Assembly: GCA_017477555.1 (NCBI GenBank)
Contig: JAFUVK010000144.1
Coordinates: 1-48,316 of the forward strand
Direction: 5' to 3'
Length of the DNA: 48,316 nt
Source of the DNA: Muribaculaceae bacterium
GTDB lineage: Bacteria; Bacteroidota; Bacteroidia; Bacteroidales; Muribaculaceae
Numbering within the stretch: the first letter of the stretch is position 1; each line of letters opens with the position of its first letter. The notes under the pieces are model-generated. The model saw only the letters and a program-made list of their open reading frames with translations, ran no database searches and had not been told where the DNA came from. Position numbers and translations under genes: made by a program. Shown piece by piece: positions 9,093-17,359 of this stretch.

Positions 9093-12000
9093 TTAGTTGT
9101 TGCTGGTGTGCACGGGGTCAATCACAATGATGGGCGTGATGTTGGTGCCGCCGTGGTTGACACCATCGTCGTACTGCCCGAAGAGCTTATACAGCCCCGG
9201 TGCCACACGCTGGCCGGCATTGTCGGTCAGCGGCCATTCGCAGGGCAGAGTCGAGGTGGTGCTCCACACCAGGTGTCCCTGCGCATCCACCACTTTCAGT
9301 GTCATGGGTGGCATGTCGGCCAGGTTGCTCTGTTCCAGGTCGACTGTTGTTCGGCTGGTAGCTACCAAGTTGTCGGTCTTGATGGTCGCTTGGCTGCTGC
9401 CGGCCACCATGAAGTAGATGGTACGCTCGGCCATGTTGCCTGCGATGTCTTGCACATTGATGGTGAGTGAGTGCTTCCCGGCTGTGAGTTTGCTTATCGG
9501 GAAGTGCAGCTCAAGTGTTTTGCCCTGATTGCCGATGGTTTGGTAGTTACGCACCTGCGTGTAGTTGGTCTTTCCGCCGTCCAGCGTCAGCTTGGTGGCG
9601 GTGCCGATGCCCGTTGTCTGGTTGTTGAATGCCACATCGTCGATGGCAGTGACGTGGAGTGTGGCTTCATCGCTCACAGGCATGCCCTGTTCGAAGGCGT
9701 GCTGCTCGTTGAGATACATGGCCTGAATCACCGGTGCGGTATCATCTTGCACTGCGGTGGCCTCGTTATAGGCTGCTGCGGTGACCTGGGTGGTGATGCC
9801 GTTGACCATCTCGGTGGTGCCGGTTTGGTGGGCATAGAGTGTGATGGCCAGTTGCTGGCCTGCCTGTGCCTTGAAATGGCGTGGCATCACTGCGGTGCCA
9901 GTAAAGTGTCCGTTCTCAACGCGTCCCTGCACCTCGGTGAGTATGTCGCGTGAGTAGTAGATGTCACCCTCCAGTTCGATGTTGCCATAACTGTAGGTGG
10001 CACTGGAGAACAGCGGCTTGTGGTCGTAAATGGTCAGTGTGGCCTCGCCGTTGAAGGCGGTGTTGACTGTTTTTGTGCCGGCACTGAGCACATCGGCCTC
10101 GACGGTGACCTGCTGCAAAGGGGCCAGTGATGCACTGTTGGCTTTTTGTGTCACATCCACGCCATTGACTTGTGTGATGTTTACCAGGGGCTTGGGGTAG
10201 AGCACCTTGATAGCCGGATCGCCCAGTAGCAGGAATGACAACTTGTTGTAATCGCCATAGACAATCGATGAATTCTTGGCCGCCTTGTAGGCCTCGCCCA
10301 GCGTGGTCATCTGTCCTGTGCTATTGTAGTTGAACAGGGCACTGGTAAACGCGTGGTTGAGGTTGTCGTTGTTGGCTGCCGACACCTCGCGGCTCGAGGC
10401 GAGCAGTGCTATGGCGCCGCCGTCGCGCTTGTGGAGCATGGTCTCGGCTATGCCCTGGTCGTTGCCGTCGAAGCGTGCCACGTCGCAGCAGGCGGTCATG
10501 AAGATCGGCAACCGGCTGTAGGACTGGTTCTGTACATCGACGTTCGACCACAGTCGGAACTTGGTGAACACCTTGGTGCCGGCATGGCCCACATAGTCGG
10601 CATAGAACTGTCCGTAGTTGAGCACGTCGGCGATGTGGCGCCGTGCTTCGGCGGCGATGTTGCTCGACGTCTTGGGGAACATGGCCACATAGGTCTTGTC
10701 GGCCACCATGGGGATGCCCAGCTTGTCCTGAATGAGGTCGTCGATGCCCTCGGCCTGAAGGTCGTGCAGATTGATGTCATTGGTTGTGCCCTGGTCGGCC
10801 CAGATGGTGTAGTGATTGCGCCAGGGACCGAAGTCGGGATTGAGCACATAGTGGGCAATCTTGTCGACGTTATTGCGCGCTTGGGTCAGGTCCGACGGTG
10901 TGAGGCGTCCCACACCGATGCTCAACTGCTCGGTGCTCAGGCTGGTACCAGTGTTGTCGGTTAGCACTCCGAAAAAGTCATCCGAGCTGAAGCTGTAGGC
11001 ATCGCTTTGGCTAGCATCACTCACATAGGTAATGACAATGTTGTCCTTGTGCGTGGTGATACCTCTGAAGTCGAAGCTTGCCGGGCCAAACATGAGCAGG
11101 TGTTGCAGTTTGTACCTGTTGCGGTCGTAGAGCATCTTGCACAGCAGGCGAATGGCCATAGCGTCGGGTGTGCCGCTCGAGAACTCGTTGAACACTTGTT
11201 CTTGGTCCACAACGGCCACGTCAATACCGTCGTGGTCGCGATGCAACTGTGCCAGCCGTTCGGCCTCGGGCATGAGGTATTGGTTGGTGACAATGAGCAT
11301 GTGTGGCGTGGTCATGCCATGAAGGTTCTGGGGTTCCACGGGTGAGAAACCGGCTATTTGGCGCAGCTCTTGTTGTGGATTGAAGGCAATAAATTGCTTG
11401 GCATCGCTGCTGCTGCCCGGTGTGAAGCCTATGCCCGAAGTGCCGTCTTGCTCCACGGTCACTGGCGCGAGCTGCATCTGTGTCACTTGCTGTGGGTTGG
11501 TGATGTCCCACACTACCGTGGTCGAGTCCACTCCGGTCATTACCACCTGGTCGTTGGCATCGAGTTGTGGAAAGTCCATGGCGAAGTAGGCACTGTTGTT
11601 CTCAGTGTAGACATTGCTGCGCTTATAGGCCATGGTGAAGTAGTCCAGGCGGCCAAGCGACACATCGGCATTACCCGGATTGTCGAGCCACACGTTGAGC
11701 GTGGCCGAACTGTTGTCGCCCATCTGGCTCACGTCGATGGGCCAGGTGAATGCGGTTTCGAAGAAGTGTGTCTGTGCCTCGTTTTCCTTTGTGACATAAT
11801 ATACCTTCTTCAGGCGTGTGGGCACATCGTGCTCGATCGTGCCCGATGCCACGGTTGTCGAGGTCTCGATGTAGGTGGTCTTGTTCATGGCATGTGCGGC
11901 GCCCTCAACGTGCATTAGCACCTCGTCGCTGCTGCGGTTAGGCAGCTCGAACGTAATGGACGTGGCATCGGGGAAAATCGACTCGCCCAGCAGCTTCTTG

Positions 12001-12533
12001 CCCGTATGGCCGGCCGACATCAGTTCGGCCTCGTGCAAAAACATGGCATAACTGTCGGTGAGCAGATTGGTGCCTGGAGTGGTGGCATGCTGTGTCGCCA
12101 CTGGGGTGGGGGAACCGCCCTCGGTGACAAAATAGTAGCCCTGGTTGGCATAGGCATTGCGTGTGCGCTCATAGTAGGGCTGGCTGGCTGTACCTCTCAT
12201 CACCTTGCCCACTGTGCCCTGGCCATAGAACACCAGTTTGCCATTGAGCACAGCCACCGGGATGCTTGTCAGGTCATCACTGATGGTGGTGAGCAACTGC
12301 TCGTTGATGGGGTGCCCGCCTTGTCCGTAAATTTGCACCTGGTTGATGTCGTTAAAGCCCATCTCGGCCAGCTGCTGTGCGGTAATCTGGTAGATACCGT
12401 CTTCGGGTATGGCGATTTTGACCCACTTGCCTGTCGACAATTTGCTGCTGTAGGTGAATGCTTGTCCTGGCAGTGTGCCCATTGCCAGGCAGGTGGCTGC
12501 GGCCAGAAGGCCAGTAAAGAGTTTGTTGCGCAT
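9093..12533 (-). CDS. C25 (gingipain/PorU-like) peptidase with T9SS C-terminal domain, paralogue C
   Basis: 1146 residues. Signal peptide (about 1-25), the motif SKLSTGKWVKIAIPEDGIY, then the C25 domain with His650 (YVGHAGT) and Cys683 (second Cys of MTACCDVARFD), 33 residues apart. The segment FNEFSSGTPDAMA matches the other paralogues. The C-terminus (PLTDNAGQRVAPGLYKLFG, ending HTSNN) resembles a T9SS sorting domain. It begins 43 bp after the small FAH-like gene and is followed by paralogue B, so the FAH-like gene and the three C25 paralogues probably form one transcript. A, B and C resemble each other more than the upstream PorU candidate, which points to amplification inside this locus. 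Confidence 0.85.
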   Translation of the reverse strand: MRNKLFTGLLAAATCLAMGTLPGQAFTYSSKLSTGKWVKIAIPEDGIYQITAQQLAEMGFNDINQVQIYGQGGHPINEQLLTTISDDLTSIPVAVLNGKLVFYGQGTVGKVMRGTASQPYYERTRNAYANQGYYFVTEGGSPTPVATQHATTPGTNLLTDSYAMFLHEAELMSAGHTGKKLLGESIFPDATSITFELPNRSSDEVLMHVEGAAHAMNKTTYIETSTTVASGTIEHDVPTRLKKVYYVTKENEAQTHFFETAFTWPIDVSQMGDNSSATLNVWLDNPGNADVSLGRLDYFTMAYKRSNVYTENNSAYFAMDFPQLDANDQVVMTGVDSTTVVWDITNPQQVTQMQLAPVTVEQDGTSGIGFTPGSSSDAKQFIAFNPQQELRQIAGFSPVEPQNLHGMTTPHMLIVTNQYLMPEAERLAQLHRDHDGIDVAVVDQEQVFNEFSSGTPDAMAIRLLCKMLYDRNRYKLQHLLMFGPASFDFRGITTHKDNIVITYVSDASQSDAYSFSSDDFFGVLTDNTGTSLSTEQLSIGVGRLTPSDLTQARNNVDKIAHYVLNPDFGPWRNHYTIWADQGTTNDINLHDLQAEGIDDLIQDKLGIPMVADKTYVAMFPKTSSNIAAEARRHIADVLNYGQFYADYVGHAGTKVFTKFRLWSNVDVQNQSYSRLPIFMTACCDVARFDGNDQGIAETMLHKRDGGAIALLASSREVSAANNDNLNHAFTSALFNYNSTGQMTTLGEAYKAAKNSSIVYGDYNKLSFLLLGDPAIKVLYPKPLVNITQVNGVDVTQKANSASLAPLQQVTVEADVLSAGTKTVNTAFNGEATLTIYDHKPLFSSATYSYGNIELEGDIYYSRDILTEVQGRVENGHFTGTAVMPRHFKAQAGQQLAITLYAHQTGTTEMVNGITTQVTAAAYNEATAVQDDTAPVIQAMYLNEQHAFEQGMPVSDEATLHVTAIDDVAFNNQTTGIGTATKLTLDGGKTNYTQVRNYQTIGNQGKTLELHFPISKLTAGKHSLTINVQDIAGNMAERTIYFMVAGSSQATIKTDNLVATSRTTVDLEQSNLADMPPMTLKVVDAQGHLVWSTTSTLPCEWPLTDNAGQRVAPGLYKLFGQYDDGVNHGGTNITPIIVIDPVHTSNN

Positions 12534-12576
12534 TGTATTGAATAGTACTATTGTATGTTTACTGTAGGGTTGTCTT

Positions 12577-13137
12577 CTACTTGATGTTGGTCTTGAGCAA
12601 TGCCTGGTCGTCGAGCGTCACCACGCAAGTCTGGCCGATGTCTAGCCGATGGGTCACTGGGCTGCACAAGCACAGTAGGTCGCCCATCTTCAGTGTCATG
12701 TATTGGCTCACTTGGCTCAATGTGGTGTCGACGATAGCGGGCACTTGTTCCAAGGCCATCTGTCCCACCGGTGTTTTGCCCATGTGCCATTGCAGGGTGG
12801 GCTGTGGCGCCTCAAGCAGCTCTCGTGGCATCATCTGCCCGGCCAGCAGCGCTCCGTCGTGTGCGCGGCGCAGCGCCAGTGTGTCGTGGCCCGCAGGGGG
12901 AGTGTCGGTGGCCTGGGTGAGCAGGCAGGCAGTGAAAGCGTCCCAGTAGCGGTGAGCAAACCTGGTGGCCACGCACTTGCCCAGCCGGCTCACACGCACG
13001 GCCACGGCCAGCGTGGCATCAAACTGTTCGGCCCAGTAGGGCAGAAATAACGGCCGCCCGGTGGGTAGCACCGACGAGTCGGCCAGCAATTCAAGCTTTG
13101 CCGTGCTGTCTAGGCCATATTTAACAAGCACCTTCAT
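12577..13137 (-). CDS. Divergent fumarylacetoacetate-hydrolase-like protein, probably not catalytic
   Basis: 186 residues from the ATG at 13137. An in-frame ATG at 13224 also exists, but a promoter -7 box (13180-13187) lies between the two, favouring 13137. The segment RLGKCVATRFAHRYWDAFT closely follows Bacteroidales FAH-family proteins (RLGK-I---FA-RY-DA-T), and the C-terminus (TLKMGDLLCLCSPV then DIGQTCVVTLDDQALLKTNIK region) matches the family's end. The Glu-x-Glu metal ligands normally found just before RLGK are replaced (FDATLAVAV), and the DFTARDLQ-type motif after the RYW segment is missing (LLTQATDTPP). No signal peptide is seen, so it should be cytoplasmic. It probably kept the fold and lost the original chemistry. 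Its position between porU and three C25 paralogues is odd. Family call from memory of motifs only. Confidence 0.6.
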   Translation of the reverse strand: MKVLVKYGLDSTAKLELLADSSVLPTGRPLFLPYWAEQFDATLAVAVRVSRLGKCVATRFAHRYWDAFTACLLTQATDTPPAGHDTLALRRAHDGALLAGQMMPRELLEAPQPTLQWHMGKTPVGQMALEQVPAIVDTTLSQVSQYMTLKMGDLLCLCSPVTHRLDIGQTCVVTLDDQALLKTNIK

Positions 13138-13179
13138 CGTGTCTGCTCGGTAGTGGTGGGTGTAATTTGCATCAAGCCG

Positions 13180-13187
13180 CAAATTTA
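13180..13187 (-). promoter_or_regulatory. -7 promoter box for the FAH-like gene and C25 paralogues
   Basis: Read on the minus strand this is TAAATTTG, a full match to TAnnTTTG. Transcription would start near 13173, leaving a leader of roughly 35 bases before the ATG at 13137. I found no good TTTG at the expected -33 distance. It lies in the 147-bp gap downstream of porU, so the FAH-like gene and C25 paralogues can be expressed separately from porU. Confidence 0.5.
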
Positions 13188-13284
13188 CTATAAAATATTG
13201 AGATACACACCATGTTTTGCCCAAAAAAATGGGAGCAGATGCTGCCTGGTCTTTATCGATGTGCGGTGCTTCGATAATATCTCG

Positions 13285-16200
13285 TCACTGTGCGGTGACC
13301 GCCAGCTTCTTGCTCTTGGTGGCTTGCTGCACACCGTCGGTCGACACGATGGCGCGGTACACATAGATGCCCCGAGGCACCCGTCGGCCGCCGCTGTCGC
13401 GCAGGTCCCAGGTCACGGGGAACGACGTGTAGGTGTCGCTCATACCCGTCTGTTGCGTGCTCCACACACGCCGTCCCATCAGGTCGTACACCTCGATGCC
13501 CACCTGCAGGATGGCATCGGGCCGGTTGTGCTTCACGTAGAATGTGGTCGATACGCTGGCCGGACTGCTCGAGCAGTATACCTCGTAAATCTCGGGCTTC
13601 AGTCCACGGTTCACAGTAAATTGCACGGTGCGCTCGCTGCTGTTGTTGTACACGTCCCACACACGCAGTCGCAGGGTGTGCTCACCTTCGGTCAGTTCAC
13701 TCAGCGGGTAGCTCAGTGTGCCGGCGGCTCCCGTCGGTGTCGGCCGTGGGGTGAAGTAGTCGGTGATGTTGTTGAAGCTGGCCACACCGTCCAGCGTCAG
13801 TGTCATCATGTGCCCAATGCCGGCGTTGGAGTAGTTGATGCCACTGTTGTCCGAAATGCTGGCGATGACCATGGGCGACTCGTTGACCTTGTCGCCGTTG
13901 TTGAAGTTCTCGCTGTTCAGACCCAAGTAGTGGATAATCGGGCCGATGGTGTCGGTCGGTGCCTGATCGTCGTAGCCATAGATGATAAACTCGTCGTTGC
14001 TGCCGCGAGCTTCGGTCGAGTCGGCAGGGCAGTAGGCATACATGTTGAGGAGCGACGGGCTGAAGTTGTCGTACAGCACTGAGTCGCCGTTCTCGCTCTG
14101 ACGGGGCAACACCTCGGTGGGTAGCACGATGCGGCAGGTAAAGCGCCCGTTCTTCACCGAGTCGATGCTCACTGCCAGCTTGTTGGTGCGGTCCAGATAG
14201 GTGACCCGCTTGCCGTCGCTGCCATCGTCCTTGTCGCCATTACCATGAGTGGTAATCGATTGTTCGTAGTCATACAACTCGGTGGTGAGCGTGCCGTTGA
14301 AGTTGGGTAGCGGTGATCCGTCGGGGGCACTCACCGAGCCGGTCACTACCATCGTCTGACGGCCGTGAAACACTGGCCAGCCGGCACTGGTGAACTCTTG
14401 CGCGCCCTCAATCGACTCGATGTTGATGCGGTTGCCGGGTTGGGCCAGGCGCATGGCCGGGTCACCTACCAGAAAATAGCGCAGGCGGTTGTCGTCGCGC
14501 GGCGAGTCATTCTTACCCAGGCGCAAGATGTCGCCCAGGCGGTAAGGCTTGCCGTCGGCATCGCGCCCCCAAGCATACTTGCCCACATTGGCATTGAGCG
14601 GGCCGTTGCCGCTGATCAGCACAGGACGCGGCGGGCACATCAGGGCAATCACGCCACCGCGAGGGTTCAGGAACAGCGTCTCGCCGCCGCACTCCTCGCT
14701 GCCGTCAAACTGGTTAAAATCGCACGTGGCCGCATAGAGCATCGGCAGGTGCTTGTAGTAGAACTTGGTGTCGAGGTCCACATGACGCAGCAGGCCGTTG
14801 TCGGTCATGGCATGCGGGCCCGAGTGACCGGTGTAGTTCCACCACAACGCACCATTGCGCAGGGTGTTGTAGTGCTTGGTGTTGGCGTCGGGGTAGGTGC
14901 GTTTGGCGCCGCTGCTCACACTGTTGAATGCGTCTAGGTACACGCGGTTGTAGATGATGTCGTCACCGCCGTTAGCTGTCATGGCCTTAATCACGTCTTC
15001 GGCCTGCTCCATGTGTATGCCCTGATTGCCGTCATCGGCCACAATGAGCGCGTTGTTTTTCCACCACCCGTAGTCGGGCTTGGTCACATAGTCGATGAGC
15101 TTGTCTACCACCGTCTTGGCCTCGGCCACGCTCTTCACCGTCATGCGCCCCACAGCGATGTCCATTGGGCTTGCCGCGATGCGTGGTCCGGTATTGTCGG
15201 CCAGTGTTCCAAAGTAGTCGTCGGTAGTGTAAGTCTTGCTGTGCTGCTGGCTCTCCTCGCTCTGCCATGTGAGCAGCATTGGGGCGTTCAGCGCACGTAT
15301 GCTTCCAGTAATCAGACGGTTGTCGTAGGTGCCTTTGCCCAAGAGCAGCAGGTAGCCTAGGCGGTGGTTGCCCCCCTGCGCCAGGCTGCGGTCATAGAAC
15401 ATCTTGCACACCATGCGGTAGGCCATGGCATCAGGCACACCGCCCGAGAACTCGTTGTACACCTCCTGGTCGGTCACCACCAGCACACGCATACTGTCGA
15501 CTTGCTCATGCAGGGCGGCGATGCGCTGCGCCTGCTCGCGATAGTCGCTGGGAGTGATGATAAGCATGTCGGGGGTGGGCTGGCTGTGCAGGTCTTGGTT
15601 GGCCACACTGCCCACCAGGGTGGGGCGCGCTGCCGAGCTGCCCGGGTTGAACACAACATAGCTGCGTTGGCCGGTGCCCAGGGGCGAGAAGCTCAACGTT
15701 CCATTGTCGGTCTGGCTGTTGACCACTAGCAGGCGCCAGGGCTGTGTCACATCCCACACCATGGTGCTGGCATTGGCTCCGTCCACCTGCAGTTGAACAT
15801 CGGTGCTCGTGTGGATGTTGTCAAAGCACAGCTGCCCCTGGCTCAGGGTCAGACGGCGGGTGTAGTTGACGGCCACATAGTCGAGGCGCGCCAGCGACGG
15901 CGCTCCGGAACTGGTGAACTTGATGCTGTAGTTCAATGAGTTGTTGTCGCCCAGGTCAAAGCTTTTTTTGCTGTAAATCAGCTTGTAGGCATTGTCGCTG
16001 CTCTCGCCGGTGATTTGGTCGCTGGCTATGCTGGGTGCGTTGGTGCCGTTGTACTGGAAGGTGACCTTGGCAGTGCCGGTGACCTGCTTCACGCCCATCA
16101 TGCTGTACACGTCTACCGGTGTGTCGGCCACACGTCCGGCCAGGTCGAACGTGAAACTCTGCTGGCTGTTGGCCGTAAAGTCCTCGCCCAGATACACGCG

Positions 16201-16752
16201 GCCGCTGTTGCTGGGATTCACCAGGTCCACCTCATGCACCAAGTGCTCGGTAAAGGTGGTTTGTGCTGCGCCGTGCGGAGCGTCGCCCACGGCCGTCAGT
16301 GGCAGGTCGCTGTAGCGTGTGTCGTCGGTCAGCAAGTAGTAGGCTTGCGAGCTGTAGGGGTGCTGCAGTGGCACATAGGTCATGTTGCGACTGGCACCGC
16401 TGGTCCACTGTGTCACTCCTTGGGCGTAGAACAACAGTTTGCCCTCCGAGCGCACCACAGGCAGCTGGGGCAGGTCGTCGGGCAGGTCGTCGCTCAACTT
16501 CTCACTCAGCGGCAGTCCACCCATCCCGAATACGTGTACCCGGCTCAGGTCGCTGAATCCCCAGGCCCGCGCATCGTCGGCAGTAATCTCATGGATGCCG
16601 CTCTGTTTCACTTGTATCTTTACCCACCGTCCGTTGGCCAACTTCGATGTGTCGGCATAGTGGCTTATGTCGAAAGCGGCAGCATGATAACCCGTGCACG
16701 CAATGGCGGCAGCTATCACGACGCTCATCAGTCTATTCTTGCTATAGGTCAT
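13285..16752 (-). CDS. porU: Probable T9SS sortase PorU (C25 family)
   Basis: 1155 residues, close to the 1158 of Porphyromonas gingivalis PorU. Signal peptide (about 1-26), N-terminal motif SKLANGRWVKIQVKQSGIH, C25 domain with His643 (NYTGHSGPH) and Cys677 (AATCDFNQFD), then GGETLFLNPRGGVIAL, which resembles the GGE/LNP-GG segment of PorU proteins better than the three downstream paralogues do. The C-terminus (TWDLRDSGGRRVPRGIYVYR) is a clear type A T9SS domain. PorU sits on the outer membrane with PorV and removes the sorting domain of T9SS cargo while attaching it to A-LPS. His-Cys spacing is 34 here against 33 in the paralogues. The other T9SS genes are not in the window. Family certain; orthology to PorU probable only. 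Confidence 0.68.
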   Translation of the reverse strand: MTYSKNRLMSVVIAAAIACTGYHAAAFDISHYADTSKLANGRWVKIQVKQSGIHEITADDARAWGFSDLSRVHVFGMGGLPLSEKLSDDLPDDLPQLPVVRSEGKLLFYAQGVTQWTSGASRNMTYVPLQHPYSSQAYYLLTDDTRYSDLPLTAVGDAPHGAAQTTFTEHLVHEVDLVNPSNSGRVYLGEDFTANSQQSFTFDLAGRVADTPVDVYSMMGVKQVTGTAKVTFQYNGTNAPSIASDQITGESSDNAYKLIYSKKSFDLGDNNSLNYSIKFTSSGAPSLARLDYVAVNYTRRLTLSQGQLCFDNIHTSTDVQLQVDGANASTMVWDVTQPWRLLVVNSQTDNGTLSFSPLGTGQRSYVVFNPGSSAARPTLVGSVANQDLHSQPTPDMLIITPSDYREQAQRIAALHEQVDSMRVLVVTDQEVYNEFSGGVPDAMAYRMVCKMFYDRSLAQGGNHRLGYLLLLGKGTYDNRLITGSIRALNAPMLLTWQSEESQQHSKTYTTDDYFGTLADNTGPRIAASPMDIAVGRMTVKSVAEAKTVVDKLIDYVTKPDYGWWKNNALIVADDGNQGIHMEQAEDVIKAMTANGGDDIIYNRVYLDAFNSVSSGAKRTYPDANTKHYNTLRNGALWWNYTGHSGPHAMTDNGLLRHVDLDTKFYYKHLPMLYAATCDFNQFDGSEECGGETLFLNPRGGVIALMCPPRPVLISGNGPLNANVGKYAWGRDADGKPYRLGDILRLGKNDSPRDDNRLRYFLVGDPAMRLAQPGNRINIESIEGAQEFTSAGWPVFHGRQTMVVTGSVSAPDGSPLPNFNGTLTTELYDYEQSITTHGNGDKDDGSDGKRVTYLDRTNKLAVSIDSVKNGRFTCRIVLPTEVLPRQSENGDSVLYDNFSPSLLNMYAYCPADSTEARGSNDEFIIYGYDDQAPTDTIGPIIHYLGLNSENFNNGDKVNESPMVIASISDNSGINYSNAGIGHMMTLTLDGVASFNNITDYFTPRPTPTGAAGTLSYPLSELTEGEHTLRLRVWDVYNNSSERTVQFTVNRGLKPEIYEVYCSSSPASVSTTFYVKHNRPDAILQVGIEVYDLMGRRVWSTQQTGMSDTYTSFPVTWDLRDSGGRRVPRGIYVYRAIVSTDGVQQATKSKKLAVTAQ

Positions 16753-17085
16753 AGTCTGGCTCTGATATGTCTAATTTACCATATAAAACGAGTTCAGCTC
16801 CCTTTTATTGTTCACCGGCCAAAATCCCCCCTGTTACCGCAAGCGATAATTCAGATGAAAGTGGCAAGAAAGGGTGGTGGCTTTCCCTGCCCCTCACTTG
16901 TCCTTAGAGAGGGGGTTGCGCGGCGAAGCCCTACAACCCCTCATGCACATGTCTTATCGCTGAGTGGTTACGGATAGCTTTGTGTGTCTTTAGGATTGTT
17001 AAAAGAACAACACAAATCATCGCACGGGTGCGTTTAACGCCGCTTTTTGTTGGCTGTTGGCCTAAAAATATGTATCTTTGTCGCC
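16753..17085. other. Divergent intergenic region with two hairpins
   Basis: This 333-bp gap holds no convincing gene. A near-match minus-strand -7 box (TAAATTAG on that strand, 16771-16778) could drive porU. Two inverted repeats are visible: GGGGTTG/CAACCCC at 16912-16918 and 16934-16940, and a bulged hairpin at 16979-17016 (TTTGTG + TTGTT pairing with AACAA + CACAAA, loop AAAAG). The plus-strand promoter of the small lipoprotein occupies 17050-17080. The hairpins could be the end of a short transcript or operator sites. Confidence 0.45.
17050..17080 (+). promoter_or_regulatory. Promoter overlapping the start of a small lipoprotein gene
   Basis: TTGG at 17050-17053 and TATCTTTG at 17073-17080 give a TTTG/TAnnTTTG-type promoter with about 20-base spacing. 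Initiation would fall near 17086, which is the ATG itself, so the transcript would be leaderless or nearly so. Confidence 0.65.
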
Positions 17086-17265
17086 ATGAAACACAATCGT
17101 TGGATATGGACCGCGGTGGCGTGCCTCGCGCTAGCGTGTGGCACGGCATCGTGTGTCAATCAGAACTATATCATGCTCGAGGATGACGAGTGGAGTGGTG
17201 CCCGCATGGATGCTGACCGTGATTTGATCAATGGTGAGCTGGAGCGTGATGATTGGGACCGTTAG
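17086..17265 (+). CDS. Small acidic lipoprotein of unknown function
   Basis: 59 residues. A basic start (MKHNRWIW), a hydrophobic stretch and a Cys at position 23 (GTASC) look like a lipoprotein signal; Cys18 (LALAC) is a second possibility. The mature part is only about 36 residues, strongly acidic and Trp/Asp-rich (EDDEWSG, ERDDWDR). The ATG at 17086 is preferred over an upstream in-frame ATG because the promoter -7 box ends at 17080. It lies between the divergent porU and the export genes starting at 17360, which have their own promoter. I recognise no family. Being short it could be a chance reading frame, but the promoter, signal and stop fit together well. Confidence 0.6.
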   Translation: MKHNRWIWTAVACLALACGTASCVNQNYIMLEDDEWSGARMDADRDLINGELERDDWDR

Positions 17266-17308
17266 TGTTCCATATCGGCGCAACTATGGTAGTTTTCGCC
17301 AGTGGCTT

Positions 17309-17339
17309 TTTGTGGGTAGCTCGTTTTTGTATACCTTTG
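17309..17339 (+). promoter_or_regulatory. Bacteroidota-type promoter for the TolC-type export operon
   Basis: TTTG at 17309-17312 and TACCTTTG at 17332-17339 are separated by exactly 19 bases, an excellent match to the consensus. The predicted start is near 17346, about 14 bases before the ATG at 17360. Confidence 0.8.
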
Positions 17340-17359
17340 CGACCTAAATTCACTGTAGA

